Below are positions 47,301-57,786 of a DNA stretch of 64,000 bases, one piece after another. A model generated the notes under the pieces. That model did not search any database. It had not been told where the DNA came from and saw only the letters and a list, made by a program, of their open reading frames with translations. The position numbers were made by a program, and so were the translations under genes. Location of the stretch: positions 66,175,590 through 66,239,589 of the forward strand of contig CM036759.1 of NCBI GenBank assembly GCA_020796225.1, given 5' to 3'. The stretch's first letter is position 1. Each line of letters begins with the position of its first letter. This DNA is from Arion vulgaris (taxonomy: Eukaryota; Mollusca; Gastropoda; Stylommatophora; Arionidae).

Positions 47301-50300
47301 GATCTTCTTCTTCTCATCTTGTCCAGGATACCTCCTTCCATGATGATCTTCTTCTTATCATCTTGTCCAGGATACCTCCTTCCATGATGATCTTCTTCTT
47401 CTCATCTTGTCCAGGATACCTCCTTCCATGATGATCTTCTTCTTCTCTTCTTGTCCAGGATACCTCCTTCCATGATGATCTTCTTCTTCTCATCTTGTCC
47501 AGGATACCTCCTTCCATGATGATCTTCTTCTCATCTTGTCCAGGATACTCCTTCAGTGATTTTCTTCTTCTCATCTGTCAGGGTCTTCATGATTCTTCTT
47601 CTCATCTTGTGCAGGATACCTCCTTCCATGATGATCTTCTCTTCTCTCTTTTCCAGGATACCTCCTTCCATGATGATTTCTCTTCTCATCTTGTCAGGAT
47701 ACCTCCTTCCATGATGATCTTCCTCTTCTCATCTTGTCCAGGATACCTCCTTCCATGATGATCTTCTTCTTCTCATCTTGTCCAGGATACCTCCTTCCAT
47801 GATGATCTTCTTCTTCTCATCTTGTCCAGGATACCTCCTTCCATGATGATCTTCCTCTTCTCATCTTGTCCAGGATACCTCCTTCCATGATGATCGTCTT
47901 CTTCTCATCTTGTCCAGGATACCTCCTTCTATGATGATCTTCTTCTTCTCATCTTGTCCAGGATACCTCCTTCCATGATGATCTTCCTCTTCTCATCTTG
48001 TCCAGGATACCTCCTTCCATGATGATCTTCCTCTTCTCATCTTGTCCAGGATACCCTCTTCCATGATGATCTTCTTCTTCTCATCTTGTCCAGGATACCT
48101 CCTTCCATGATGATTTCTTCTTCTCTTGTCCAGGATCTTTCCAGGATCTTCTCTTCTCATCTTGTCGGGTACTCTTAATATGATCCTTCTTCTCATCTTG
48201 TCCAGGATACCTCCTTCCATGATGATCTTCTTCTTCTCATCTTGTCCAGGATACCTCCTTCCATGATGATTTTCTTCTTCTCATCTTGTCCAGGATACCT
48301 CCATCCATGATGATCTTCCTCTTCTCATCTTGTCCAGGATACCTCCTTCCATGATGATCTTCTTCTTCTCATCTTGTCCAGGATACCTCCTTCCATGATG
48401 ATCTTCTTCTTCTCATCTTGTCCAGGATACCTCCTTCCATGATGATCTTCTTCTTCTCATCTTCTCCAGGATACCTCTTCATGATCTTCTTCTTCTTCTT
48501 CAAATTTCCCTCCATGATGATCTTCTTCTTCATCTTGTCCAGATACTACTTCATGATGATCTCTCTCTTCCATCGTAGATACCTCTTCCCTGTCTTTTCA
48601 TCTTGTCCAGGATACTCCTTCCATGATGATCTTCTTCTTTATCTTGTCCAGGATACCTCTTCCATGATGATTTCTTCTTCTCATCTTGTCAGGATACCTC
48701 CTTCCATGATGATCTTCCTTCTTCTCATCTTGTCCAGGATACCTCCTTCCATGATGATCTTCTTCTCATCTTGTCCAGGATACCTCCTTCCATGATGATC
48801 TTCCTCTTCTCATCTTGTCCAGGATACCTCCTTCCATGATGATCTTCTTCTTCTCATCTTGTCCAGGATACCTCCTTCCATGATGATCTTCCTCTTTCAT
48901 CTGTCAGATCTTTCCAGGATGATCTTCCTCTTCCATCTGTCGGATCTCCTTCCAGATGATCTTCTTCTTCTCATCTTGTCCAGGATACCTCCTTCCATGA
49001 TGATCTTCCTCTTCTCATCTTGTCCAGGATACCTCCTTCCATGATGTTCTTCTTATCATCTTGTCCCGGATACCCCCTTCCATGATGATCTTCTTCTTCT
49101 CATCTTGTCGGATACCTTTCCAGAGATCTTCTTTTTCATCTTCATCCTTTCCATGATGATCTTCTTCTTCTCATCTTGTCCAGGATACCTCCTTCCATGA
49201 TGATTTTCTTCTTCTCATCTTGTCCAGGATACCTCCTTCCATGATGATCTTCTTCTTCTCATCTTGTCCAGGATACCTCCTTCCATGATGATCTTCTTCT
49301 TCTCATCTTGTCCAGGATACCTCCTTCCATGATGATCTTCTTCTTCTCATCTTGTCCAGGATACCTCCTTCCATGATGATCTTCCTCTTTTTATCTTGTC
49401 CAGGATACCTCTCCCATGATGATCTTCTTCTCTCATCTTGTCCAGGATACCTCTTCATGATGATCTTCCTCTTCTCATCTTGTCCAGGATACCTCCTTCC
49501 ATGATGTTCTTCTTCTCATCTTGTCCAGGATACCTCCTTCCAGTGATCTTCTTCTCATCTTGTCCCGGATACCTCCTTCCATGATGATCTTCTTCTTCTC
49601 ATCTTGTCCAGATACCTCCCTTTCCCTGATGATCTTCTCTTCTCATCTTGTCCAGGATACCTCCTTCCATGATGATCTTCTCTTCTATCTTGTCAGGATA
49701 CTCCTTCCATGATGATCTTCTTCTTCCATCTTGTCCAGGATACCTCTTCCAGTATCTTCTTCTTCTATCTTGTCAGGATACCTCCTTCCATGATGATCTT
49801 CTTTATCATCTTGTCCCGGATACCTCCTTCCATGATGATCTTCTTTTTCTCATCTTGTCCAGGATACTCCTTCCTGTATCTTCTTCTTCTCATCTTGTCA
49901 GGATACTCCTTCCATGATGATCTTCTTCTTCTCATCTTGTCCAGGATACCTCCTTCCATGATGATCTTCTTCTCATCTTGTCCAGGATACCTCCTTCCAT
50001 GATGATCTTCTTCTCATCTTGTCCAGGATACCTCCTTCCATGATGATCTTCTTCTTCTCATCTTGTCAGGATGCCTCCTTCCATGATGATCTTCTTCTTC
50101 TCATCTTGTCCAGGATACCTCCTTCCATGATGATCTTCTTCTCATCTTGTCCAGGATACCTCCTTCATGATGATCTTCTTCTTCTCATCTTGTCCAGGAT
50201 ACCTCCTTCCATGATGATCTTCTTCTCATCTTGTCCAGGATACCTCCTTCCATGATGATCTTCTTCTTCTCATCTTGTCAGGATACCTCTTCCGATGATC

Positions 50301-51556
50301 TTCTTCTTCTCATCTTGTCCCGGATACCTCCTTCCATGATGATCTTCTTCTCATCTTGTCCAGGATACCTCCTTCCATGATGATTTTCTTCTTCTCATCT
50401 TGTCCAGGATACCTCCTTCCATGATGATCTTCTTCTTCTCATCTTGTCAGATACCTCCTTCCAGATGATCTTCTTCTTCTCATCTTGTCAGGATACCTCC
50501 TTCCGATGATCTTCTTCTTCTCATCTTGTCCAGGATACCTCCTTCCATGATGATCTTCTTCTTCTCATCTTGTCCAGGATACCTCCTTCCATGATGATCT
50601 TCTTCTCATCTTGTCCAGGATACCTCCTTCCATGATGATCTTCTTCTTCTCATCTTGTCCAGGATACTCCTTCCATATGATCTTCTCTTTTATCTTGTCC
50701 AGGATACTCCTTCCAGATGATCTTCTTCTTCTCATCTTGTCCAGGATACCTCCTTCCAGTGATCTTCTCTTCTCATCTTGTCCAGGATACCTCCTTCCAT
50801 GATGATCTTCTTCTTCTCATCTTGTCCAGGATACCTCCTTCCATGATGATCTTCTTCTCATCTTGTCCAGGATACCTCCTTCCATGATGATCTTTCTTTC
50901 TCATCTTGTCCAGGATACCTCCTTCCATGATTTATCTTCTCTTCTCATCTTTCCAGGATACTCCTTCCAATGATGTTCTTCTTCTCATCTTGTCCGGATA
51001 CCTCCTTCCATGATGAATCTTCTTCTTCTCATCTTGTCAGGATACCTCTTCCATGATGATCTTCTTCTTCTCATCTTGTCCAGGATACCTCCTTCCATGA
51101 TGATCTTCTTCTTCTCATCTTGTCCAGGATACCTCCTTCAATGATGATCTTCTTCTTCTCATCTTGTCAGGATACCTCCTTCCATGATGATCTTCCTCTT
51201 CTCATCTTGTCCAGGATACCTCCTTCCATGATGATCTTCCTCTTCTCATCTTGTCCAGGATACCTCCTTCATGATGATCTTCTCTTCTCATCTTGTCAGG
51301 ATACCTCCTTCCATGATGATCTTTCTTCTCATCTTGTCCAGGATACCTCCTTCCATGATGATCTTCTTCTTCTCATCTTGTCCAGGATACCTCCTTCAAT
51401 GATGATCTTCTTCTTCTCATCTTGTCAGGATACCTCCTTCATGATGATCTTCTTCTTCTCATCTTGTCCAGGATACCTCCTTCAATGATGATCTTCTTCT
51501 TCTCATCTTGTCCAGGATACCTCATTCCATGATGATCTTCTTCTTCTCATCTTGTC
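29302..51556. repeat. 44-bp satellite array, about 500 copies over 22 kb
   Basis: The unit (for example 29,461-29,504) contains CATCTTGTCCAGGATACCTC, CTTCCATGATGATCTT and CTTCTTCT. Main variants are TTCCTCTT or TTCTTCTT, with rarer marks such as CTTGTGCAGG, CCTTAAATG, ATCGTCTTC and CTGAATTCC. The unit is about 73% pyrimidine on the plus strand. Read on the minus strand it is the IIMEGGILDK-M-RR segment of a LINE C-terminal tail. 44 is not a multiple of three, so frames across it are short artefacts. The array is regular to about 46.4 kb; from there to 51 kb there are many small deletions. Block duplications are visible (see findings). Confidence 0.98.
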
Positions 51557-51735
51557 CAAAATACTTCAATTTTCTCATTCTTATTTGTAGCATCATCAGT
51601 TTCTTTGATTTTGATTCTTTCTGGATAGATCTTTTGTTCTCTTCTCTGTCCAGTATCGGAGGACTTTCTTGTACACTTGTATTCAAACACATATATGTTT
51701 TCCCTATTGTGTTAAATGTCCAATTCATACCTTAC
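51557..51735 (-). mobile_element. LINE family 3 tail, right flank of the giant array
   Basis: ATACTTCAATTTTCTCATTC then TTATTTGTAGCATCATCAG matches 9,691-9,735 of the unexpanded copy. The minus-strand frame (51,522-51,728) reads DREENKRSIQKES, RKLKYFG, then passes into array residues. In the unexpanded copy FGHIKRHEGLD stands where the array begins. Confidence 0.8.
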
Positions 51736-52084
51736 GTTCCATCTGATAATATGCATGCTTAGTATCTGATTTTGTCCCTTCAGTTCCTTCCATATTGTTT
51801 TAGTTGTCCATTTTGGAGGCAATTTTGATCTTTATTCACATCTTTCATTCCTCATTTTATCTCCTGTTATTATAGCAGGTATTCAAGACTGTCATTCTTT
51901 GCTCTCTGTGATAAATATATTATGATTGCTTTATTCATTTCTTATTATTGACATTTCTTCTACTGTGCTTACAGAAATGACTAAGCACAAGCGCAAGAGA
52001 AACACTCAATATAATGTAAACTGGAACAATAACATGTAGCTTAATTTGAGAAATTACCTCATACTGATAGACAGTGTGGGAAAT
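51736..52084. other. Unassigned, possibly more decayed LINE family 3
   Basis: AT-rich. GAAACACTCAATATAATG at about 52,000 echoes the 49-bp unit of the 9.9-kb array. No gene seen. Confidence 0.35.
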
Positions 52085-52250
52085 TAATTGTGAATGTTAA
52101 GACGTTTGTCCAGTCGTTCTGAAAGATTATGGTTCAAAACCGGTCCGAGTCACATATGCTATTGTTTTCCTTGAAATCATTCGGATGACTGTTGCTGGAG
52201 CTACGGAATTCGGGCTTTGTGCAACTCTCCTCGGCAGATGGCTCAATTTC
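52085..52250 (+). mobile_element. tRNA-derived SINE, family C, copy 2
   Basis: GTTAAGACGTTTGTCCAG, TTATGGTTCAAAACCGG (B-box-like) and GGAGCTACGGAATTCGGGCT lie in the same order as at 6,600-6,765; the head also matches 9,040-9,165 antisense. Confidence 0.7.
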
Positions 52251-52284
52251 TGTAGACAAAAACAGAGCAATATGTGGAAACCTG

Positions 52285-52520
52285 GTTCAATTCTTCTTCT
52301 TCTAACGTTTCATATCGATCCTTTTAACACTCTTGTGATTTGTATGTATCTGAGCTTACCAAGCGATTTTGTCAGTTATGGGCTTACAAGTAGAACAGCA
52401 TATCCGATTTATGCGATGCTTTTTTAAAAACTAAATTTCCCTAGGTCCTAGATCAGTCGCCTCTTACGACATATTCTGTAGGTCACAATGATACTATTCT
52501 TTGCTCCCCTTGCAAGCCAG
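52285..52520 (-). mobile_element. SINE-like family F, copy 3
   Basis: Reverse complement shows GCTTGCAAGGGGAGCAAAGA, ATGTCGTAAGAGGCGACTGA, ATCGGATATGCTGTTC and a tail AGAAGAAGAAG at 52,288-52,300. It forms an inverted pair with copy 4. Confidence 0.8.
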
Positions 52521-52814
52521 AGCACCATACGGGCGTCTAGTGCAATGAAGTCACTACTTAGCTTTTAGACCACTTAGAATAAATAGTGAATGTTGGGGAT
52601 TCATAAGTGCAGATATGGCTTGGGTCACAAAACTACTCTCACGCGTGCATTCTGAGTGATTCGCTTAGCATGATTTGAAAGGTGGAGGCTGGTTCGGTTT
52701 GCACACAATGGACGGAATTACTACAAGCGCCAACAATTCACATTTATATTCATTTTTGTTCCGGGGTACATGGGTGTCGATGACAGTGAGACACACGTGT
52801 GCTGCCGCGTCCCT
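52521..52814. other. Unassigned spacer between inverted SINE F copies
   Basis: A 64-residue plus frame (52,675-52,869) runs into SINE F and is not a gene. Nothing else is seen. Confidence 0.4.
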
Positions 52815-53055
52815 TAGGGGAGCAAAGAATAGTAACACTCCTATCTACAAGGCATGTCGTAAGAGGTGACTGAGGCAGGGGTATAGGGAAGCTACCTTAG
52901 TAAATAAAAAGCGTCACATATATCGGATGGATTGGCCTACTTGTAGGCGCATAACTGGCACAACGTACAATCGCTGTTATTCTTGGATCACATACAAATC
53001 GCAACGAGTGGTTAACAAGTGATCCATATGGTACGTTCGAAGAGGAAGAAATAGC
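52815..53055 (+). mobile_element. SINE-like family F, copy 4
   Basis: Contains GCAAAGAATAGTAACACTCC, GCATGTCGTAAGAGGTGACT, TAGTAAATAAAAAGCGTCAC, CGCATAACTGGCACAACG and a tail GTTCGAAGAGGAAGAA. Confidence 0.8.
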
Positions 53056-53388
53056 AATGGAGAGGTGGCTTGACAGTGCCACCATATCAGGAACCAGCAA
53101 ATGGACAGAACTGATATTTTGAACGCCCTCATAGAGTGTGACCGCAAAGAAAATTTTCTTTTAAACCAATCCACGTCAACTACTAGATTGCAAAAGCTAG
53201 GATTGAAGATTGAAGTAGCAAGAGAAAAGAACAGTACAACAGGTATATGAGTAAGCTTATCAATCAAAATCGAACTGGTATCGGTTTCTCACTGGATACT
53301 GTTGGAGATATTGCAAAGGAGATCGGAACACATATGGACATGTCCGGAGGGTACAGAAGATATTCCAAATTGAAACTGAGCTTCTTCT
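53056..53388 (+). other. Unassigned, protein-like fragment in two frames
   Basis: Plus-strand translation gives TDILNALIECDRKENFLLNQ and LQKLGLKIEVAREKNSTTGI before a stop, then in another frame DTVGDIAKEIGTHMDMSGGY and RRYSKLKLSF up to the array edge. The residue mix looks coding-like, but I do not recognise a family. It could be a decayed transposon ORF or an old exon. The end abuts the (GAA)n tail of an antisense LINE. Confidence 0.35.
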
Positions 53389-56015
53389 TCTTCTGCGATC
53401 AACTTCTACTATACGACTACTCCGGTATGTGTCATGAATAAGGCTGCGCGTTTGATGTCCTCACCGATCAACTTCTACTATGCGACTACTCCGGTATGTG
53501 TCATGAATAAGGCTGCGCGTTTGATGTCCTCACCGATCAACTTCTACTATGCGACTACTCCGGTATGTGTCATGAATAAGGCTGCGCGTTTGATGTCCTC
53601 ACCGATCAACTTCTACTATGCGACTACTCCGGTATGTGTCATGAACAAGGCGGCGCCCTTGATGTCTTCACCGATCAACTTCTGCTATACGACTACTCCG
53701 GTATGTGTCATGAATAAGGCTGCGCGTTTGATGTCTTCACCGATCAACTTCTACTATGCGACTACTCCGGTATGTGTCATGAACAAGGCGGCGCCCTTGA
53801 TGTCTTCACCGATCAACTTCTGCTATACGACTACTCCGGTATGTGTCATGAATAAGGCTGCGCGTTTGATGTCCTCACCGATCAACTTCTACTATGCGAC
53901 TACTCCGGTATGTGTCATGAATAAGGCTGCGCGTTTGATGTCCTCACCGATCAACTTCTACTATGCGACTACTCCGGTATGTGTCATGAACAAGGCGGCG
54001 CCCTTGATGTCTTCACCGATCAACTTCTACTATGCGACTACTCCGGTATGTGTCATGAATAAGGCTGCGCGTTTGATGTCTTCACCGATCAACTTCTGCT
54101 ATACGACTACTCCGGTATGTGTCATGAACAAGGCGGCGCGCTTGATGTCTTCTGCGATCAACTTCTACTATGCGACTACTCCGGTATGTGTCATGAACAA
54201 GGCGGCGCGCTTGATGTCTTCTGCGATCAACTTCTACTATGCGACTACTCCGGTATGTGTCATGAACAAGGCGGCGCCCTTGATGTCTTCACCGATCAAC
54301 TTCTACTATGCGACTACTCCGGTATGTGTCATGAACAAGGCGGCGCGCTTGATGTCTTCTGCGATCAACTTCTACTATGCGACTACTCCGGTATGTGTCA
54401 TGAACAAGGCGGCGCGCTTGATGTCTTCTGCGATCAACTTCTGCTATACGACTACTCCGGTATGTGTCATGAACAAGGCGGCGCGCTTGATGTCTTCTGC
54501 GATCAACTTCTACTATGCGACTACTCCGGTATGTGTCATGAATAAGGCTGCGCGTTTGATGTCCTCACCGATCAACTTCTGCTATACGACTACTCCGGTA
54601 TGTGTCATGAACAAGGCGGCGCCCTTGATGTCTTCACCGATCAACTTCTACTATGCGACTACTCCGGTATGTGTCATGAACAAGGCGGCGCCCTTGATGT
54701 CTTCACCGATCAACTTCTACTATGCGACTACTCCGGTATGTGTCATGAATAAGGCTGCGCGTTTGATGTCCTCACCGATCAACTTCTACTATGCGACTAC
54801 TCCGGTATGTGTCATGAATAAGGCTGCGCGTTTGATGTCCTCACCGATCAACTTCTACTATGCGACTACTCCGGTATGTGTCATGAACAAGGCGGCGCCC
54901 TTGATGTCTTCACCGATCAACTTCTGCTATACGACTACTCCGGTATGTGTCATGAATAAGGCTGCGCGTTTGATGTCTTCACCGATCAACTTCTGCTATA
55001 CGACTACTCCGGTATGTGTCATGAACAAGGCGGCGCGCTTGATGTCTTCTGCGATCAACTTCTACTATGCGACTACTCCGGTATGTGTCATGAACAAGGC
55101 GGCGCCCTTGATGTCTTCACCGATCAACTTCTACTATGCGACTACTCCGGTATGTGTCATGAACAAGGCGGCGCGCTTGATGTCTTCTGCGATCAACTTC
55201 TGCTATACGACTACTCCGGTATGTGTCATGAACAAGGCGGCGCGCTTGATGTCTTCTGCGATCAACTTCTACTATGCGACTACTCCGGTATGTGTCATGA
55301 ACAAGGCGGCGCGCTTGATGTCCTCACCGATCAACTTCTACTATGCGACTACTCCGGTATGTGTCATGAATAAGGCTGCGCGTTTGATGTCCTCACCGAT
55401 CAACTTCTACTATGCGACTACTCCGGTATGTGTCATGAATAAGGCTGCGCGTTTGATGTCCTCACCGATCAACTTCTGCTATACGACTACTCCGGTATGT
55501 GTCATGAACAAGGCGGCGCCCTTGATGTCTTCACCGATCAACTTCTACTATGCGACTACTCCGGTATGTGTCATGAACAAGGCGGCGCCCTTGATGTCTT
55601 CACCGATCAACTTCTACTATGCGACTACTCCGGTATGTGTCATGAACAAGGCGGCGCCCTTGATGTCTTCACCGATCAACTTCTACTATGCGACTACTCC
55701 GGTATGTGTCATGAACAAGGTGGTGCGCTTGAGGTCTTCTGCGATCAACTTCTACTATGCGACTACTCCGGTATGTGTCATAAACAAAGCGGTGCGCTTG
55801 AGGTCTTCACCGATCAACTTCTGCTATACGACTACTCCGGTATGTGTCATAAACAAAGCGGTGCGCTTGATGTCTTCACCGATCAACTTCTACTATGCGA
55901 CTACTCCGGTATGTGTCATAAAAAAAGCGGTGCACTTGAGGTCTTCTGCGATCAACTTCTACTATGCGACTACTCCGGTATGTGTCATAAACAAAGCGGT
56001 GCGCTTGAGGTCTTC
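53389..56015. repeat. 69-bp tandem array, 38 units, derived from a LINE 3' end
   Basis: TCTTC at 53,389 and TCTTC at 56,011 are 2,622 bp apart, exactly 38 x 69. On the minus strand each unit reads EDIKRAALFMTHTGVVA, a stop, then TAGAAGTTGATCGCA: the last codons and short 3' end of a LINE polymerase. Because 69 is a multiple of three and no indels have fixed, the plus strand carries a 905-codon open frame (53,434-56,151) with a 23-residue repeat (MNKAARLMSSPINFYYATTP and so on). That frame is antisense to the element and I do not call it a gene. Unit types differ at GCTGCGCGTTTG, GCGGCGCCCTTG, GCGGCGCGCTTG, TCACCG or TCTGCG, and CTACTATGCG or CTGCTATACG. Confidence 0.97.
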
Positions 56016-56250
56016 AACGGTCCACCATAGTTTGTTTTTAAGGGTTCTTCCTGTTGGTCAGATTTCCATTCTCACGCTACTCAGGCTGGGGCAGTCTTGC
56101 TGGATGTACTCTGGGGACTGCTTTAGTGCTGCACAGGGGCAGGCAGCCTAGTCCCTTAGACCCATTCTATGGTGAAGTGCTCTGAGACTGCAGTGTCCCA
56201 TTCTGGGTCTGAAGACTGGACTGTGCTTTTCTGTTTAGTGTATTTATACT
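56011..56250 (-). mobile_element. LINE polymerase C-terminus (after RNase H), broken
   Basis: Minus-strand translation gives MGHCSLRALHHRMGLRD, a stop, AACPCAALKQSPEYIQQDCP, SLSSVRMEI, a TGA stop where tryptophan is usual, PTGRTLKNKLWWTVEDLKRT and ALFMTHTGVVA. The Cys/His pattern (GHC, CPC, H- or Y-position, DCP) and the closing TG-V segment are typical of the tail that follows RNase H in LINE polymerases of the Jockey/CR1/I type. Two in-frame stops make it dead. It is the parent sequence of the adjoining 69-bp array. Confidence 0.88.
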
Positions 56251-56496
56251 GTCGTGCTCTGGGTTGTATCCTCCATTTGTATTTCTTCACATCATTTATC
56301 TGGATTGTTTCAGGATAATCTTAACTTCTGAAACTGAACTGAAATGTAGAAACTCGATTTGGAGAATGCACCTGATCAGATATCACTTCCGGTGCAACTC
56401 AGAAGTTCAACCTGGGAACATTCGAACTGATTCTACGGAAACAACATGAAAAGAATGGAAACCCAATCTTCCTATTTATTTGGCCATGAACTACAA
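56251..56496. other. Unassigned
   Basis: Probably upstream remains of the same LINE, but no motif can be read with confidence. Confidence 0.35.
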
Positions 56497-56642
56497 TAAT
56501 TAAAATCTAGACCCGTGTTGTAAACAACTGTAACATTAATTCCTAATTAAAATCTAGACCCGTGTTGTAAACAACTGTAACATTAATTCCTAATTAAAAT
56601 CTAGACCCGTGTTGTAAACAACTGTAACATTAATTCCTAATT
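56497..56642. repeat. 47-bp tandem repeat, three copies
   Basis: TAAAATCTAGACCCGTGTTG at 56,501, 56,548 and 56,595 with TAAACAACTGTAACATTAAT; the three units are essentially identical, so the amplification is recent. Confidence 0.95.
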
Positions 56643-57024
56643 AAAAGCCACAAATTTAAATAACATTTGCTAATAAATTTCTGTATTGTATTTCTTGATC
56701 CCATTTAATGAGGCTTGGCTGTAGGAAACTGTTCACACTAACAGTGCGCACCAAGATGCACATTTTAATACCTTTTTATTTCATAATTTATTATCAGAGT
56801 GTGCACGTGCTTAAGTGTGAGCGTGATTTAGTCACCATTCCAATCTGGAAAATTGATGTTGGCTGCTAAATGTTGACCTGGAAGTCATAAATCTTTAGGC
56901 TAGCATACTGAAATGTCATCTGTTAGTATTCTCAGATGGGGCGATAGCACAGTACCAAGATACCGCAAGCAACCAAATCTCAAGAAATCAGTGCTGGCCT
57001 GAAGAAGATAAATATCTTTCCTGG
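56643..57024. other. Unassigned AT-rich stretch
   Basis: No recognised gene or repeat. Confidence 0.4.
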
Positions 57025-57190
57025 GAGAAGATATCTTTGGGTCTCTGTAGCGTAGAGGTTAGGAGCTCGACTCTCGTCCCAAACGTATTGGGGTCGTTCC
57101 ATAGTGGAGCTATCGGATATTTTCTAGAGATCCCTGAGCAGTGTAGGTGAGATTGAGTTCCTAGTCCTATCGGAGACATGTGATAAAATT
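57025..57190 (+). mobile_element. tRNA-derived SINE, family B, copy 3 (best A- and B-boxes)
   Basis: TCTGTAGCGTAGAGGTTAGG (A-box) and TTGGGGTCGTTCCATAGTGG (B-box region), then TCTAGAGATCCCTGAGCAGT, GTAGGTGAGATTGAG and ATCGGAGACATGTGATAAAA. Confidence 0.85.
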
Positions 57191-57411
57191 CAGGCCCGTT
57201 TGAGCTAAAATTTAGCCTTTGAGTGTCTTGATGGCCGACAGGGCGTACGTGAATGTCGCTACTTTGTTGTGTAAGGCGCTGCTTCTCTCTAGGATTATTT
57301 CAGCGGCTATTCTCCTCTGGCTAACGACTTCGTGACCTTCATTTTCTGTGGGAGCTTAGGCACTATTACTCCTCCTCCATCGCTAATCGCGTTCTTTGCC
57401 GATCCGTCGAT
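57191..57411 (-). mobile_element. LINE RNase H domain fragment
   Basis: Minus-strand translation gives THVYIDGSAKNAISDGGG, with the Asp of the first RNase H catalytic motif (usually YTDGSA), then VIVPKLPQKMKV. After a frameshift it continues RRIAAEIILERSS, with the Glu-containing second motif (A-E), then ALHNKVATFTYALSAIKTLK, where the third motif Asp (usually TDAL) is replaced by Tyr. In intact elements this domain removes RNA from the cDNA hybrid. A frameshift, a mutated third Asp and a stop right after it make it inactive. Confidence 0.85.
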
Positions 57412-57596
57412 GTACACGTGTGTCCATGCTCTCTCAGTGTACTCTGTCGCTATGTCGATGTATACGTGTGTCCATGCTCTCTCAGTGTACTCTGTCGCTA
57501 TATCGATGTACACGTGTGTTCATGCTCTCACAGTGTACTCTGTCGCTATGTCGATGTACACGTGTGTCCATGCTCTCACAGTGTACTCTGTAGCTA
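57405..57596. repeat. 48-bp tandem array, first block, four copies
   Basis: The unit contains TGTACTCTGTCGCTATGTCG, ATGTACACGTGTGTCCATGC and TCTCACAG. On the minus strand it encodes IATEYTVRAWTHVYID, sixteen codons ending at the RNase H catalytic Asp. Confidence 0.95.
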
Positions 57597-57786
57597 TAGG
57601 CTCCGTGTCAGTTGACCATGCTAACAACCTGACAGTCAATGCGAGAATACAGCTGGCTCCAGGCTTCATAGATAAATCTAAAATAATAAAATTCTCAAAA
57701 TATTTATGCCTGGTTGTCTTTAAGAATGATATCAGGCACATTATGTTCCATGAGTGCATGTGATGGTCCTATCTCTCATAAACGTG
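57597..57786 (-). mobile_element. LINE segment upstream of RNase H, copy 1, between array blocks
   Basis: Aligns with 58,421-58,622: GGCTCCGTGT, GCGAGAATA, CAGGCT, ATAATAAAATTC, AAATATTTATGCC, AAGAATGATATCAG. Both copies lie immediately next to a block of 48-bp units, so the flank was copied together with the array. Confidence 0.75.

Noticed and set aside
29302..51556. CRISPR array
   Set aside because: Units are directly abutting with no spacers, there are no cas genes, and the setting is an animal genome rich in LINEs and SINEs. The same applies to the other arrays.
29302..51556. Centromeric or telomeric satellite
   Set aside because: No telomere-type TTAGG/TTAGGG repeats are seen and nothing in the sequence shows centromere function; a dispersed LINE origin explains the unit.
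53434..56151. 905-residue repetitive protein on the plus strand
   Set aside because: The frame exists only because the unit is 69 bp without indels. The minus strand reads as the end of a LINE polymerase with its stop codon, and the parent element lies alongside.
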